Of a stretch of DNA of 64,000 nt, positions 40,373 to 50,345 are shown piece by piece; the first letter of the stretch is position 1, and the number at the start of each line of letters is the position of its first letter. The notes under the pieces are model-generated. The model did not search any database. It saw nothing but the letters and a program-made list of their open reading frames with translations, and was not told where the DNA came from. The position numbers and the translations under genes were made by a program. The stretch is taken from assembly GCA_963718065.1 (NCBI GenBank), contig CAVQYE010000012.1:124001-188000 (forward strand). Reading direction: 5' to 3'. This DNA comes from CAVPGP01 sp963718065. Lineage in GTDB: Bacteria; Actinomycetota; Thermoleophilia; Gaiellales; Gaiellaceae.

Positions 40373-43138
40373 GCGCATCCACGATCCAGGAGACCCCCAC
40401 GGCCCAGCAGGTCGGCCGCGACACGAGCTCACACGGTCTGACCGCGGACGAGGCATGCGCCCGGCACAAGGTCGATCCGCGGTCCGGTCTCGACACAGCC
40501 GAGGTCGAGCGCCGGCGGGCCGAGGTCGGTCCGAACAAGCTCGCAGAAGGGAAGAAGGAGCCGGGCTGGCAGGCGTTCGTCCGACAGTACCGCGACCTGA
40601 TGCAGCTCGTCCTGCTCGGCGCCGCGGTCGTCAGCATCGTCGCGCTCCAGGAGTGGTCCACGGGCCTCGTGATCATCGGCCTGACCGTGCTGAACGCGGT
40701 CCTTGGCCTGAACCAGGAGGGGAAGGCCGCGGAGAGCGTTGCCGCGCTCCAGAAGATGCTCCTGATCCACGCGCATGTCCGCCGCGGCGGCCAGCGGGTG
40801 GACATCCCCGCGGAGGAGGTCGTGCCGGGCGACATCGTCACCTTCGAGGCGGGCGACAAGGTCCCCGCCGACGGCCGCCTGATCTTGGCCGCGACGCTGG
40901 AGATCGAGGAGGCCGCGCTCACCGGCGAGAGCACCCCGGTGCTGAAGTCGGTCGACCCTGTCCCAGGCGACGACGTCCCGCTGGGCGACCGCCTCGACAT
41001 GGCCTACATGAACTCGACCGTGACGCGCGGGCGGGGTGAGATGGTCGTCACGGGGACGGGAATGTCCACCGAGGTCGGGCAGATCTCGGGGATGCTGGCC
41101 GGCGTTCAGCAGGAGAAGACGCCGCTCACGCGCCAGCTCGACCAGCTGACAGTTCTGATCACGATCATGGCGGCCATCGCGCTGGCGCTCGTGATCATCT
41201 TCGGGCTGATCCGTGGCGAGAGCTTCGACGACCTGTTCATCATCGGCATCGCCCTCGCGATCGCGGCGATCCCGACCGGCCTCCCTGCGGTCGTCACGAC
41301 CATGCTCTCGCTGGGTACCCAGGCGCTTGCGCGACAAGGGCGCGATCGTGAAGCGGCTGCGGTCCGTGGAGACGCTCGGTTCGACCTCGGCGATCTGCTC
41401 GGACAAGACCGGCACGCTGACGCTGAACCAGATGACCGCGCGTCAGCTCGTCGTCGTCGGCCGGCGCTACGCGATCGAGGGCGAGGGCTACTCGACGGTT
41501 GGGAAGATCCTGCGCGTCGCCGGCGACGCGGACACGCCGCTCGAGCCGTTCATGCTGCCGATGGCCCTCGCCAACGACGCGGCGGTGCGAGACGGAGAGA
41601 TCGTGGGCGACCCGACCGAGGCGGCGCTCGTGGTCCTCGCCGCGAAGGGCGGGCTCGACGTCGACGAGACGAGGCGCCAGTACCCGCGTGTCGGCGAGGT
41701 CCCGTTCGACTCGGAGTACAAGTTCATGGCCACGTTCCACGAGATGGAGGACGGGGGCCGCAAGGTGATCCGCTGCTTCGTCAAGGGCGCACCGGACGTG
41801 CTCCTCGACCGCGCCTCGCAGATCCGCGCTGAGGACGGCTCGACGGTGCCCGCAGAGGGCGCAATGGACCGTGTCCTCGCCGAAAACGACCGGCTCGCCA
41901 GCGAGGGCCTGCGGGTGCTCGCGGTGGCGACCCGCGACATCGATGCCTCGTCGTTCGACGCCGGCGGAGATCTGCTCGCGGAGGTGCAGAACCTGACGCT
42001 GCTCGCCCTTGTCGGCATCGTCGACCCGCCGCGCAAGGAGGCGAGGGACGCGATCACGCTCTGCAAGGCAGCGGGCATTCAGGTGCGCATGATCACCGGC
42101 GACCACGCGACGACCGCCGCCGCGATCGGGCACCAGCTCGGGATCGAGGGCCGCGCCATGACCGGCACGGAGTTCGCGGCGCTCAGCGATGAGGAGCTCG
42201 ACGCCCAGGTGGGCGAGATCGGCGTCGTCGCCCGCGTCGCTCCGGAGGACAAGGTCCGGCTCGTCGACATGCTGAAGCGCAAGGGCAACGTCGTCTCGAT
42301 GACGGGTGACGGGGTCAACGATGCCCCCGCGCTGAAGCGCGCGGACATCGGTGTCGCGATGGGGATCACCGGCACCGAGGTGACCAAGGAAGCCGCGGAC
42401 ATGATCCTCACGGACGACAACTTCGCCACGATCGTCTCGGCGGTCGAGGGCGGCCGGGGGATCTACGACAACCTGATGAAGTACGTGCGGATCCAGCTGA
42501 TCGAGCTGGGCGCGTTCATCCTCCTGTTCGTCCTCGCCGGCGCATTCGACGTCGCCAACGGTGCTCCGCTGACGCCGTTGCAGGTCCTCTGGATCAACTT
42601 CGCGATCGACGTGGTGCTGGCGATCGGCCTGGGCTTCGACGCGGCCGTCCCCGGCCTCATGCAGCGGAAGCCCAGGGATGCGAGCGCACCGATCGTGAAC
42701 CGGCCGCTCGCGATCCGGCTCGGGTTCCTGGCCCTCCTCATGTCCGTCGTCGCGCTCGGCATCGTCGCCTGGGGCGAGAACCGGTATGACCTCGCCATCG
42801 CCACCACGATGGGCCTGACCACGCTGTCGCTGATGCACATCGTCGCCGCCATCGAGGTCAGGGATCCGACGCAGACGATCTTCAGCCGCGCCACGCTCGA
42901 GAACCGGCGGTTCGTGCAGCTGATCGGCTTGACGCTCGTGCTGACCCTCCTCGTGACAGGGCTGGACTTCCTCGAGCGCATCTTCGACACGGTCCCCTTG
43001 ACGAGCACACAGTGGGGCATCTGCCTGCTCGGGCCGATCGTCTATCTCGCGATCGCGGAGATCGTGAAGGCCTTCGACCGGCGGTCCGGCCACGGCCGGC
43101 CCGCCGCCGCGGAGGTGGCCCCGGCCGTTCAGGCCTGA
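40369..43138 (+). CDS. P-type cation-transporting ATPase, P2 type with altered M4 motif (one frameshift)
   Basis: About 922 residues after removing one extra base near 41333. Present are TGES (actuator), SDKTGTLT (phosphorylated Asp), KGAPDVLL (nucleotide domain) and TGDGVNDAPALKRADIGVAMG (hinge), plus ten helices. The M4 motif reads IPTGLPAVVT where Ca2+ pumps have PEGL: the cation-binding Glu is Thr. M6 reads WINFAID, keeping Asn and Asp. So it is a P2-type pump, but Ca2+ specificity is doubtful; H+, Na+ or K+ are alternatives. Its position after the ATP-yielding arc genes suggests joint ion or pH control. Confidence 0.85.
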
Positions 43139-43169
43139 CCCTGCGGCCCCGGCTCAGCCGCACCAGCGG

Positions 43170-44470
43170 TCAACCGGCATACGTGCCGCTCGAGGCGCGG
43201 CCGAGTGAGGCGAGCGCGTCGGCGAGCTGCTCGGTTTCTGCCGGCAAGAGGTCGGCGGTGGTGACGCGGATTCCCGGCGAGCTGTGAAAGCGGTAGCGCT
43301 CGCCCGGGCTGACGGCCCACCCCTGGACGAGGAGCTCGCTGACCACTGCCGCCTCCTCCGCGAGCGGCACCCAGACGCCGAGCCCTGAGTCGCCGGCTGC
43401 CTCGATTCCCCGCGCCGCGAGCGCCGAGACGAGCGCCCGGCGGCGCTCGGCGTACACGCGCTCGGCACGGCCGAGCAGCTTCGTCGTCGCCTTCTCTCGC
43501 AGCAGGAGTGCGGCGACCTGCTGGAGGATGTGACTCGCCCAACCGGGGCTGAGGCGCTGCCGCCCCTCGACCCGGGAGACCGTCAGCGGGTCGCCCGCAA
43601 GCATGGCGAGCCGGAGGTCGGGGCCGAGCACCTTCGAGAGCGAGCGGACGACGATCCAGCGACCGTTCGGATCGTGCAAGGGGACGTAGGGCGCGTCGGC
43701 CACCCGCGCCAGGTAGTCGTCTTCGATCATCAGGACGTCGGGATGCAGCGCCATGACCGCGCGCAACGCCTCCCCGCGGGCAGGGTCGACCGAGGCGCTG
43801 GTGGGATTCTGGCCTCGAGGCGTCGCGATCACGGCGCGCGCGCCGCGGCGCAGCGCGTCGGCGAGCTGATCCGGAACGAGACCGCGCCTGTCGACTGCGA
43901 CGGGCTCGACTGCAAGCCCGAGCGCGTGCACGAGGTCGGCGATCCGCGGCCAGCTGGGGTCTTCGACGACGACCCGGTCGCCCAGCCTCAGCTCGGTCTG
44001 CAATGCGCGCTCGATCGCATCGAGCGCGCCACAGGCGATTGCGATCTCGCCGTCGAGCCCGTCCGCAGCGAACTCGGCGGCAGCAAGCGAAGCGAGCTCC
44101 GGCAGCTTCGTCGCGCCGCCGTACAGCTTGTGCGCAGGGTCGATGCGAGCGAGTGTGCCCGCAAGCGGGGGGAGGAGCAGCGGATCGGGATTGCCGCTTG
44201 CGAGGTCGCGAACGCCGGCGGGCAGCTCGGTCGCCCTCTTGACTCGCACGGGTGGGAGCGAGGCGACCGAGGTCCCCGGCCGCGGTCGGCAACGACGAAG
44301 CCTCGCTGCCTGAGCGTCCGGTAGGCGGCGGCCACCGTCGCCGGACTGACAGCGAGGGCCGTCGCCAGCGACCGCACGGTCGGGAGCTTCGACCCGGGGA
44401 GCAGCCGGCCCTGCGCGATCTCGACCTCGACCGCGGACGCGATCGCTGCCGACCCGGCGCTCGGACCGAT
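43170..44470 (-). CDS. MocR/GntR-type regulator with aminotransferase-fold domain (one frameshift, start uncertain)
   Basis: The C-terminal 355 residues are a fold-type I aminotransferase domain: GALDAIERAL, TPRGQNPTSA, the EDDYL Asp, and SLSKVLGPDLRLA with the PLP Lys. The N-terminal winged helix (GRLLPGSKLPTVRSLATALAVSPATVAAAY in parts) is in another frame because one base is missing near 44275. No ATG, GTG or TTG exists in frame ahead of the helix-turn-helix, so the start is unsettled; about 44470 is the limit. MocR proteins use PLP as a sensor and control a neighbouring gene, here the divergent exporter. Confidence 0.8.
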
Positions 44471-44473
44471 AGA

Positions 44474-44504
44474 TTGTACTAGCGTAGTGGTGATGCTTGT
44501 ACTA
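44474..44504. promoter_or_regulatory. Direct repeat, candidate MocR operator
   Basis: TTGTACTA occurs at 44474-44481 and 44497-44504, 23 bases from start to start (about two helical turns), in an AT-rich gap between the divergent regulator and exporter genes. MocR regulators are known to use direct repeats of this kind. The second copy overlaps the exporter start codon. Confidence 0.55.
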
Positions 44505-45805
44505 TAACAATCTGTCCGGACTGCGCCGGTTCGGCTACGGGCTGTCGGCCGAGCTGTGGACCGTCCAGGTCGGGATCTTCCTGAACATGCTCGGCTACGG
44601 CGCCGTCCTGCCGTTCGAGATCATTTATCTCCACGACGGCCGCGGCTTCAGCCTCGGCGTTGCGGGCCTCGTCGTCGGCGCGCTCAGCGGCTTCGCGGTG
44701 ATCGCTGCGCCACTCGCCGGCCCGGTGATCGACCGTCTCGGCGCACGGGCGACGGCAGCCGGCGCCGGTCTCGCGCTCGCTGCCGGCTACGGCGGGCTCG
44801 CGTTCGCGCACACACCGCGGCAGGCGTTCGCGGCCGCCGCGGTGGCCGGCGCCGGGAACGGCGCGCTCCTCCCGAGCCAGTCCGCGCTCATCGCGTCGCT
44901 CACGGCGCCGGAGCTCCGCCACCGCGCCACCGCTGTCTCGCGCGTCGCAGCCAACGTCGGCTTCGGTGTCGGTGGCGCGCTCGGCGGCCTGGTCGCGGCG
45001 TACGGGGTGAACGGCTTCGTCGCTCTCCTGCTCGCCAACTCGGTGACGTACGTCTTCTTCGTCGCGATTCTGCTCGCCGCCGTCCGTGAGGACGCTCGGC
45101 CGGCGCCGGTCGCCGGCGGATATCGCGTCGTGAGCCGAGACCGGGCGTTCCGGCGCCTCGCGTTGACGAACGTCGCCGTGATCGCCGTCGGCTGGGGCGT
45201 CCTCCCGTGGGTCGTGCCGCCGTATGCGCGGAGCGAGATCGGCGTCGGCCCGCACCTGATCGGGTTGCTGATGCTCGCGAACGCGTTCACCGTCGTTCTC
45301 GCCCAGATACCGGCGGCGAGGATCGCCGAAGGCCGGCGGCGCGGCGTCACGATGGCGATCGGCTCGCTGGCATTCGTCGCCGCCTGCCTGCTCCTCCTGG
45401 GCGCCGGCGCCGTCGGTTCGAGCTACGCGTACCCCGCGTTGCTGTCGGCCGCGATCGTGATCGGTGTCGGCGAGTGCCTCCACACGACGGTGCTGATGCC
45501 GCTCGTCGCGGACCTGGCGCCCGTCGCGCTCCGCGGCCGCTACATGGCGGCCATCGGACTGTCGTGGTGGCTCGGCCTGGCATTGGCGCCGACGCTGGGC
45601 TCGCAACTGCTGAGCGTGTCGCCGGCGGCTGGCGTTGCTGGCAGCCGCAGCAGTGGCGTCGACGGCGGGAATGTCGGCCCTCGCGCTGGAGCGAGAGCTG
45701 CCCCCGGCCATCCGCCTCACCCCGCGGCCGGCGGGTCCGCGCGCGCCCCTTCGGCGGCCGCCGGCCGACGCCGAGACCGCCCAGCAAACGGTCGGCCCGG
45801 CGTGA
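44497..45805 (+). CDS. MFS transporter (one frameshift near the C-terminus)
   Basis: The best start is TTG 44497 inside the operator; leaderless translation is possible. About 435 residues and 12 helices (GIFLNMLGYGAVLPFEIIYL, GALSGFAVIAAPLAGPVIDRLGARATAAGAG with motif A). An extra G at about 45628 pushes the frame; in the corrected frame it runs on as LALLAAAAVASTAGMSALALE and stops at 45805, overlapping the next start as GTGA. Without the correction it would appear fused to the EamA protein. Exported substrate unknown; regulation by the divergent MocR protein is likely. Confidence 0.75.
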
Positions 45806-46707
45806 GCCCACTCCGCACTGTCGCGACACGCTCGCCTGACGTCGCTGCCCTCGCCGCCGGACTCGTGACGGTGACGCTGTGGGGCTCGGCGTTCGTCGCC
45901 ATCCGCGACGCCGGCCGGACACTGTCGCCCGGCTCGCTGGCACTCGGGCGGCTGCTCGTCAGCCTGGTCGTTCTCGGCGTCGCGGCTCTGATCTGGCGCG
46001 AGCCGCTGCCCGCACGGCGCGACCTGATTCGGATCGGTGCCTTCGGGGCCCTGTTCCTCGGCGCCTACAGCGTGACGCTGAACGAGGCCGAGCGGCGCGT
46101 CGATGCCGGCACGGCCGCGATGCTGATCAACACCGGCCCGATCCTGATCGCGATCCTGGCCGGGGTGTTCCTGAAGGAAGGCTTTCCCCGCTGGCTCTTC
46201 GCCGGTTGCGCGGTCGCTTTCGCCGGTTGCGTCCTGCTCGGTCTCGCGGGCTCGCGGTCGGGCTCTCGCGCCGGTCTCGGCATCGTGCTGCTGATCGTCG
46301 CCGCCTTCGCCTACGCGACGGCTGTCGTGATCCAGAAGAGCGTGCTCGCCCGCGTGTCGCCCTTGCAGGTGACGTGGCTCGGCTGCGCCGCGGGGACTCT
46401 CGTCTGCCTGCCGTTCGCACCGGCGCTCGTCCGGGATCTCGACGACGCGGGCGCGACCTCGCTCGGCCTGATGGTCTACCTCGGCATCGCCCCGACGGCG
46501 CTCGGCTTCGCGACCTGGGCCTACGCGTTGCGCCGAATGAGCGCCGGCCGCCTGGCCTCGCTCGCGTACCTGATTCCCGTGGTCGCGATTCTGCTCGGCT
46601 GGACATTCCTGGGCGAGACGCCGCCGTGGCTGGCTGCGGTCGGCGGTTCGCTGTGCCTCGCCGGGGTCGCTCTCGCACGCCGGCGAGGCATGAGCGACGA
46701 AGGCTGA
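45802..46707 (+). CDS. EamA/DMT-superfamily transporter
   Basis: GTG 45802 overlaps the MFS stop. The 301 residues form ten helices in two EamA halves (LVTVTLWGSAFVAIRDAG opens the first; LLIVAAFAYATAVVIQKSVLA opens the second; GWTFLGETPPWLAAVGGSLCLAGVALA closes it). These carriers usually export amino acids or other metabolites. Coupling with the MFS gene and the MocR regulator suggests a two-exporter operon for an amine or amino acid. Confidence 0.82.
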   Translation: MSPLRTVATRSPDVAALAAGLVTVTLWGSAFVAIRDAGRTLSPGSLALGRLLVSLVVLGVAALIWREPLPARRDLIRIGAFGALFLGAYSVTLNEAERRVDAGTAAMLINTGPILIAILAGVFLKEGFPRWLFAGCAVAFAGCVLLGLAGSRSGSRAGLGIVLLIVAAFAYATAVVIQKSVLARVSPLQVTWLGCAAGTLVCLPFAPALVRDLDDAGATSLGLMVYLGIAPTALGFATWAYALRRMSAGRLASLAYLIPVVAILLGWTFLGETPPWLAAVGGSLCLAGVALARRRGMSDEG

Positions 46708-46757
46708 TCGGGGCGCGCCTCAAGCCTCGGCGCTGGCTCGCGGGGTACTATTTTCGT

Positions 46758-47042
46758 GTGCCTCGTTACATGATCGTTCGCAGCTTTGTCGTCGGGGAGG
46801 ACGAGATGGGCGCCGTCGGCACTCGCTCGCGGACGCTGATCGAGACCGACTTCGTCGAGGTCAGCTGGGAGCACAGCCACGTCGTCGTCGACGACCTGGG
46901 GAAGGTACGGACGTTCTGCGTCTACTCGGCGCCGAACGAAGAGCTCGTACGGCAGCATGCGTCGCGGCTCGGGCAGCACGAGATCGACTCGATCGACGAG
47001 ATCGTGGGCGACGTCACGCCTGCCGACTTTCCGGCCGCTTGA
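46758..47042 (+). CDS. DUF4242 (SCO4226-like) small protein
   Basis: GTG 46758 gives a start VPRYMIVRSFVVG that matches the usual MPRYMIERTF beginning of the family better than the internal ATG 46770. The 94 residues follow the ferredoxin-like DUF4242 fold (VEVSWEHSHVVVDDLGKVRTFCVYSAPN in parts). SCO4226 from Streptomyces binds nickel; whether this one does is unknown. The 3' end overlaps the convergent cyclase gene by 29 bases. Confidence 0.75.
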   Translation: MPRYMIVRSFVVGEDEMGAVGTRSRTLIETDFVEVSWEHSHVVVDDLGKVRTFCVYSAPNEELVRQHASRLGQHEIDSIDEIVGDVTPADFPAA

Positions 47043-49080
47043 CATCCGTGACATGGAAGGACGCCGTGCTGGCGATCGCCACGCGGCGCCGGAGCATGCT
47101 CTTCAGCTCGGTGTCGTCGGCCGGGACCAGGCCCAGCGCCTCGCGGTAGAGCAGCGTCGCGTGGTCTTTCGCCCAGCCGCGCTCGGCCTGCTCGGCCGAG
47201 CGTACGAGCTGCTCCACGGCTCGCCGATAGTCGCCGGCGTCGCGCCAGTGGCGGGCCATGGCGCCGATCGACTCGCGGGACACGCCGGTGGACGTCTCGA
47301 AGAACTCGGCCGCGAGGGCGTGGCGCCGTGCACGGTCCGCTCGAGGCAGGAGGTCGTAGGCGACGTCGCGGATCACGACGTGGGTGAAGGCATATTGCTG
47401 CTGGCCCTCGATGATCGACACGGGCTCGCGGCGGACGAGATCGCGGCGCTCCAGCTCGTCGAGCAAGCGCGTCAGGTCGCTGTTCTGCGGGTTGATTCGC
47501 TGGAGAGCGTCGAGCCAGAAGAGCTTGCCGACCACGGCCGCGTCGAGCAGAAGCGCTCGCTCAGGGCGCGGGAGCGCGTCGAGGCGGGCCGCCACGATCC
47601 CGCGAACGCTCGTCGGCAGCGTGGCGGGCGCGGTCTCCCCGATGCTCGCGGCGATCTGCTCGATGAAGAGCGGGTTGCCCTCTGCCAGCCGCACGACCTC
47701 GTCGGCGCGATCGCCGTCGCCGAGTCGCCGGACGGCGAGCTCACGTGCTTGCGGCTCCGCGAGCGGGGCGAGCGTCAGCGCCGTGTAGCCGGAGAGACCG
47801 GCACCCCACGCCTCGCGCGAGTCGAGGAACTCCGGGCGGGCGAGTGTGACGACGAGGATCGGCAGGCTCCGCACGCGGGTCGCGAATGCGTCGATCAGGT
47901 CGAGCAGGTTCGCGTCGGCCCAGTGGATGTCCTCGAAGATGAGCACCGTCGGCTGTTCGCGCGCCACCGCTTCCAGGAACTCGCGTGCCGAGCCGAAGAG
48001 CGCTTCCCGGTCGGACGCCTCGCTCCCCGCGTCGACCCCGACGATGACACCGAGATGGCCGGCGACGAGCTCGGGGTCGGCGTCCGCGCCGGCGAGAACC
48101 GTCGCCGTCCGCTCTCGGAGCTTGGCGACGATCACCGGCGCTGCGTCGCTCTCGAAGCTGCCGCAGAGCTTCATCAGCTGCGACGCGAGCGCGCCGTAGG
48201 TGCCGCTCTCGCGATACGGCAGGGAGCGGCCGTGAACGACGCGAGCTCCAAGCTCGGCCGTGACGCGGCCGAACTCGGCGGCGAGCGTCGTCTTGCCGAC
48301 GCCCGCCGGGCCGAAGATCGAGACGAGGTGGGGCAGACGTTCGGTGGCCGCGCGGTCCCAGAGCGAACGCAGGATCGCGATCTCGCTGTCGCGCCCCACG
48401 ATCGACGTGCTCGCGACCGGGCGCTCGCCCGCCACCGTCAGCGCGCGCACCGCCAGCCACGCCTTGACCGGATGCTCCTTCCCCTTCGCCACGACCATCC
48501 CGGTCTGCCGGTATTCGATCGCGTCCCTCGTCTCGAGATAGGTCTCCTCGCCGACGACGATGCCGTTCACCGGCGCCGCTGCCTGCAGGCGCGAGGCCGT
48601 GTTGACCACGTCGCCTGCGACCAGTGACTCACCGAGCGCGAGGCGCGCGCCCAGGGAGACGACGGCCTCGCCGGTGTTGACGGCGATCCGGATCTGCAGA
48701 TCGCCGCCGGCAAGCTCGCCGACGCTGTCGCGGACGACGAGCGCGGCGCGTACGGCGCGCTCTGCATCGTCGCCGTGGGCGAGAGGCGCTCCGAAGAGCC
48801 CCATCACGGCGTCGCCGATGAACTTCTCGACGACGCCGCCAAACGACTCGATCTCGCGGCGCACCCGCTCGTGGTAGGGCACCAGCACCGCGCGCACCTC
48901 TTCGGGATCGAGTTGCTCCGCCCGGGCCGTGAAGCCGACCAGGTCGACGAAGATGACCGTGACGATCCGCCGCTCCTCGCCGGCGAGGCTCTCCTCGGCG
49001 AGTGACGAGCCACACGCGTGGCAGAAGCGGGCGACCTCCGGGTTCTCCTGGCCGCAGACCCGACAGAGGCGCACCGACAA
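47014..49080 (-). CDS. Zinc-ribbon adenylate/guanylate cyclase - AAA ATPase regulator
   Basis: The 688 residues start with a zinc ribbon (CRVCGQENPEVARFCHACG, 6-24), then one class III cyclase domain (about 38-215) with FVDLVGFT and EKFIGDAVMGLFG metal Asp residues and GDVVNTASRL (Asn, Arg), so the full catalytic set is present and activity as a homodimer is expected. An AAA ATPase follows: GPAGVGKTTL (about 260), LIFEDIHWAD. The C-terminus is short helical (few TPR-like units). It is a single-cyclase relative of the 1259-residue protein at the start of the window. It probably makes cAMP under control of the ATPase region. Confidence 0.85.
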   Translation of the reverse strand: MSVRLCRVCGQENPEVARFCHACGSSLAEESLAGEERRIVTVIFVDLVGFTARAEQLDPEEVRAVLVPYHERVRREIESFGGVVEKFIGDAVMGLFGAPLAHGDDAERAVRAALVVRDSVGELAGGDLQIRIAVNTGEAVVSLGARLALGESLVAGDVVNTASRLQAAAPVNGIVVGEETYLETRDAIEYRQTGMVVAKGKEHPVKAWLAVRALTVAGERPVASTSIVGRDSEIAILRSLWDRAATERLPHLVSIFGPAGVGKTTLAAEFGRVTAELGARVVHGRSLPYRESGTYGALASQLMKLCGSFESDAAPVIVAKLRERTATVLAGADADPELVAGHLGVIVGVDAGSEASDREALFGSAREFLEAVAREQPTVLIFEDIHWADANLLDLIDAFATRVRSLPILVVTLARPEFLDSREAWGAGLSGYTALTLAPLAEPQARELAVRRLGDGDRADEVVRLAEGNPLFIEQIAASIGETAPATLPTSVRGIVAARLDALPRPERALLLDAAVVGKLFWLDALQRINPQNSDLTRLLDELERRDLVRREPVSIIEGQQQYAFTHVVIRDVAYDLLPRADRARRHALAAEFFETSTGVSRESIGAMARHWRDAGDYRRAVEQLVRSAEQAERGWAKDHATLLYREALGLVPADDTELKSMLRRRVAIASTASFHVTDVKRPESRQA

Positions 49081-49091
49081 AGACTAGACGG

Positions 49092-49619
49092 CTAGGACGG
49101 TTCGCGGCTCTCGGACAAGCGGTCCCACGAGGCCGAGAGCGCCGGCGACGAGGCAATCGTCTGAAAGACGACGCAGTACCGCTCCGTCAGCCGCAGCAGG
49201 GTGTCGAGCTGGTCGTCAGCCGCGCTCGTCTCCAGCTCGAAGCGCAACCGGATCGACCGGAAGCCGACAGGCGCCTCCTTGTCGACGCCGAGTGTCCCGC
49301 GAAAGTCGAGATCTCCGTCGGCATGCACGAGCCCCCGCTCGATCGGGATCTCGAGCGACGTCGCGACGGCGCGCAGCGTCACTCCTGCGCACGCGGCCAG
49401 CGCCTCGAGCAGCATGTCGCCCGAGCAGAGCGTGGAGCCATCACCGCCGCTCGCAGGATGGAGACCAGCCGCCGCGAGCGCCTGCCCGGTCCGAACCGAG
49501 CACGTGATGCCTTCGCCGAGCGTCCCCGTCGCGCTCAGGGTGACGAGCGCCGCATCCGGGTCGTCGCGGTACCGCTCCTTCAACGGGTCCTGCAAGCTCC
49601 GCAGTGCCGTGCGATCCAC
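49092..49619 (-). CDS. OsmC family peroxide-reductase-like protein
   Basis: Start GTG 49619 follows GAGAGGAGAGG; the longer open frame upstream is not protein-like. The 175 residues contain the OsmC landmarks: GGDGSTLCSGDMLLEALAACAGVTL in parts (first redox Cys within ALAACAG) and TERYCVVFQTI (second Cys). Such proteins reduce organic hydroperoxides through these two thiols. It is divergent from a small dimeric-barrel-like gene. Confidence 0.82.
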   Translation of the reverse strand: MDRTALRSLQDPLKERYRDDPDAALVTLSATGTLGEGITCSVRTGQALAAAGLHPASGGDGSTLCSGDMLLEALAACAGVTLRAVATSLEIPIERGLVHADGDLDFRGTLGVDKEAPVGFRSIRLRFELETSAADDQLDTLLRLTERYCVVFQTIASSPALSASWDRLSESREPS

Positions 49620-49726
49620 GCTGCCCTCTCCTCTCTCGCGGGCCCGAAATCGTAGCTGCGCCTTTCGACCCGGCTCGGACGGGCGAGAGGCGTAGTGTCC
49701 ACCCAAAGCGATCAAGGAGGCGCGCG

Positions 49727-50026
49727 ATGTTTGCACGTGTGGCCACGTTCGAGGGCGACCGGGAGCAGATGCAGAAGGTCGCGAAGACGATGGCAGAGGA
49801 GACCGCATCGTCCGGCCCGCCGGAAGGCGTCCCTGCGAAAGAGTTCCTGATGCTCACGAGCCGCGATAGCGGCAAGTCGCTCGGGATTGTCCTCTTCGAG
49901 ACCGAGGACGACCTGCGCAAGGGCGACGAAGCGCTGAACGCCATGAGCCCGCCGCCCGGGGCAGAGGGCATGGGACAGCGCGTCGGCGTCGAGATCTTCG
50001 AGGTCGCGGTGCGCGCGACGGCCTGA
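49727..50026 (+). CDS. Small dimeric alpha-beta barrel-like protein, unknown function
   Basis: ATG 49727 has AAGGAGG seven bases ahead. The 99 residues start MFARVATFEGDREQMQKVAKTM in parts and contain EFLMLTSRDSGKSLGIVLFETEDDL, a pattern like ABM/EthD small barrels. No catalytic residue can be named. The ribosome site and codon use make it a sound gene. Confidence 0.65.
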   Translation: MFARVATFEGDREQMQKVAKTMAEETASSGPPEGVPAKEFLMLTSRDSGKSLGIVLFETEDDLRKGDEALNAMSPPPGAEGMGQRVGVEIFEVAVRATA

Positions 50027-50046
50027 GGCGGCGGGCCAGGCGCGGG

Positions 50047-50334
50047 TTACGCAGCCAGCGCCGAGAGCCCGCGCGTGGAGACGGTGATGCGGCGCGGCGG
50101 CTGGGCGTCGTCGAGGTGCGCGACGATCGCGCTCCATCCCTCCGACCCGATCGCCCGGCGGCACTCCTCGGGCATGTCCGACGAGTCGATCTCGCCGCCC
50201 GCGACCTCGACGCTGATCGTGCGTTCCTCGCCGGTCTCGCTTCTGAGCGTCCAGTCCCAGCCGCCGTCGATGTCCGGCCCGTGCTGATAGTCGTCGTAGG
50301 CGCTCGCTCCGCTGGCGTTCTGCCAAAGCGTCAT
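50047..50334 (-). CDS. Hypothetical protein, 95 residues
   Basis: ATG 50334 is the likely start; a GTG five codons upstream is possible. The sequence has alternating acidic and aromatic blocks (YDDYQHGPDIDGGWDWTL, TISVEVAGGEIDSSDMPEECRRAIG) that suggest a small soluble beta domain. No family recognised. It lies 12 bases after another unknown gene on the same strand, so the two may be cotranscribed. Confidence 0.5.
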   Translation of the reverse strand: MTLWQNASGASAYDDYQHGPDIDGGWDWTLRSETGEERTISVEVAGGEIDSSDMPEECRRAIGSEGWSAIVAHLDDAQPPRRITVSTRGLSALAA

Positions 50335-50345
50335 CGCCCGTAGTC

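Noticed and set aside
44497..46707. Apparent MFS-EamA fusion transporter
   Set aside because: The MFS C-terminus continues in another frame after an extra base at 45628 and stops at 45805; EamA begins with its own GTG there. The sequence between in the fused frame is not protein-like.
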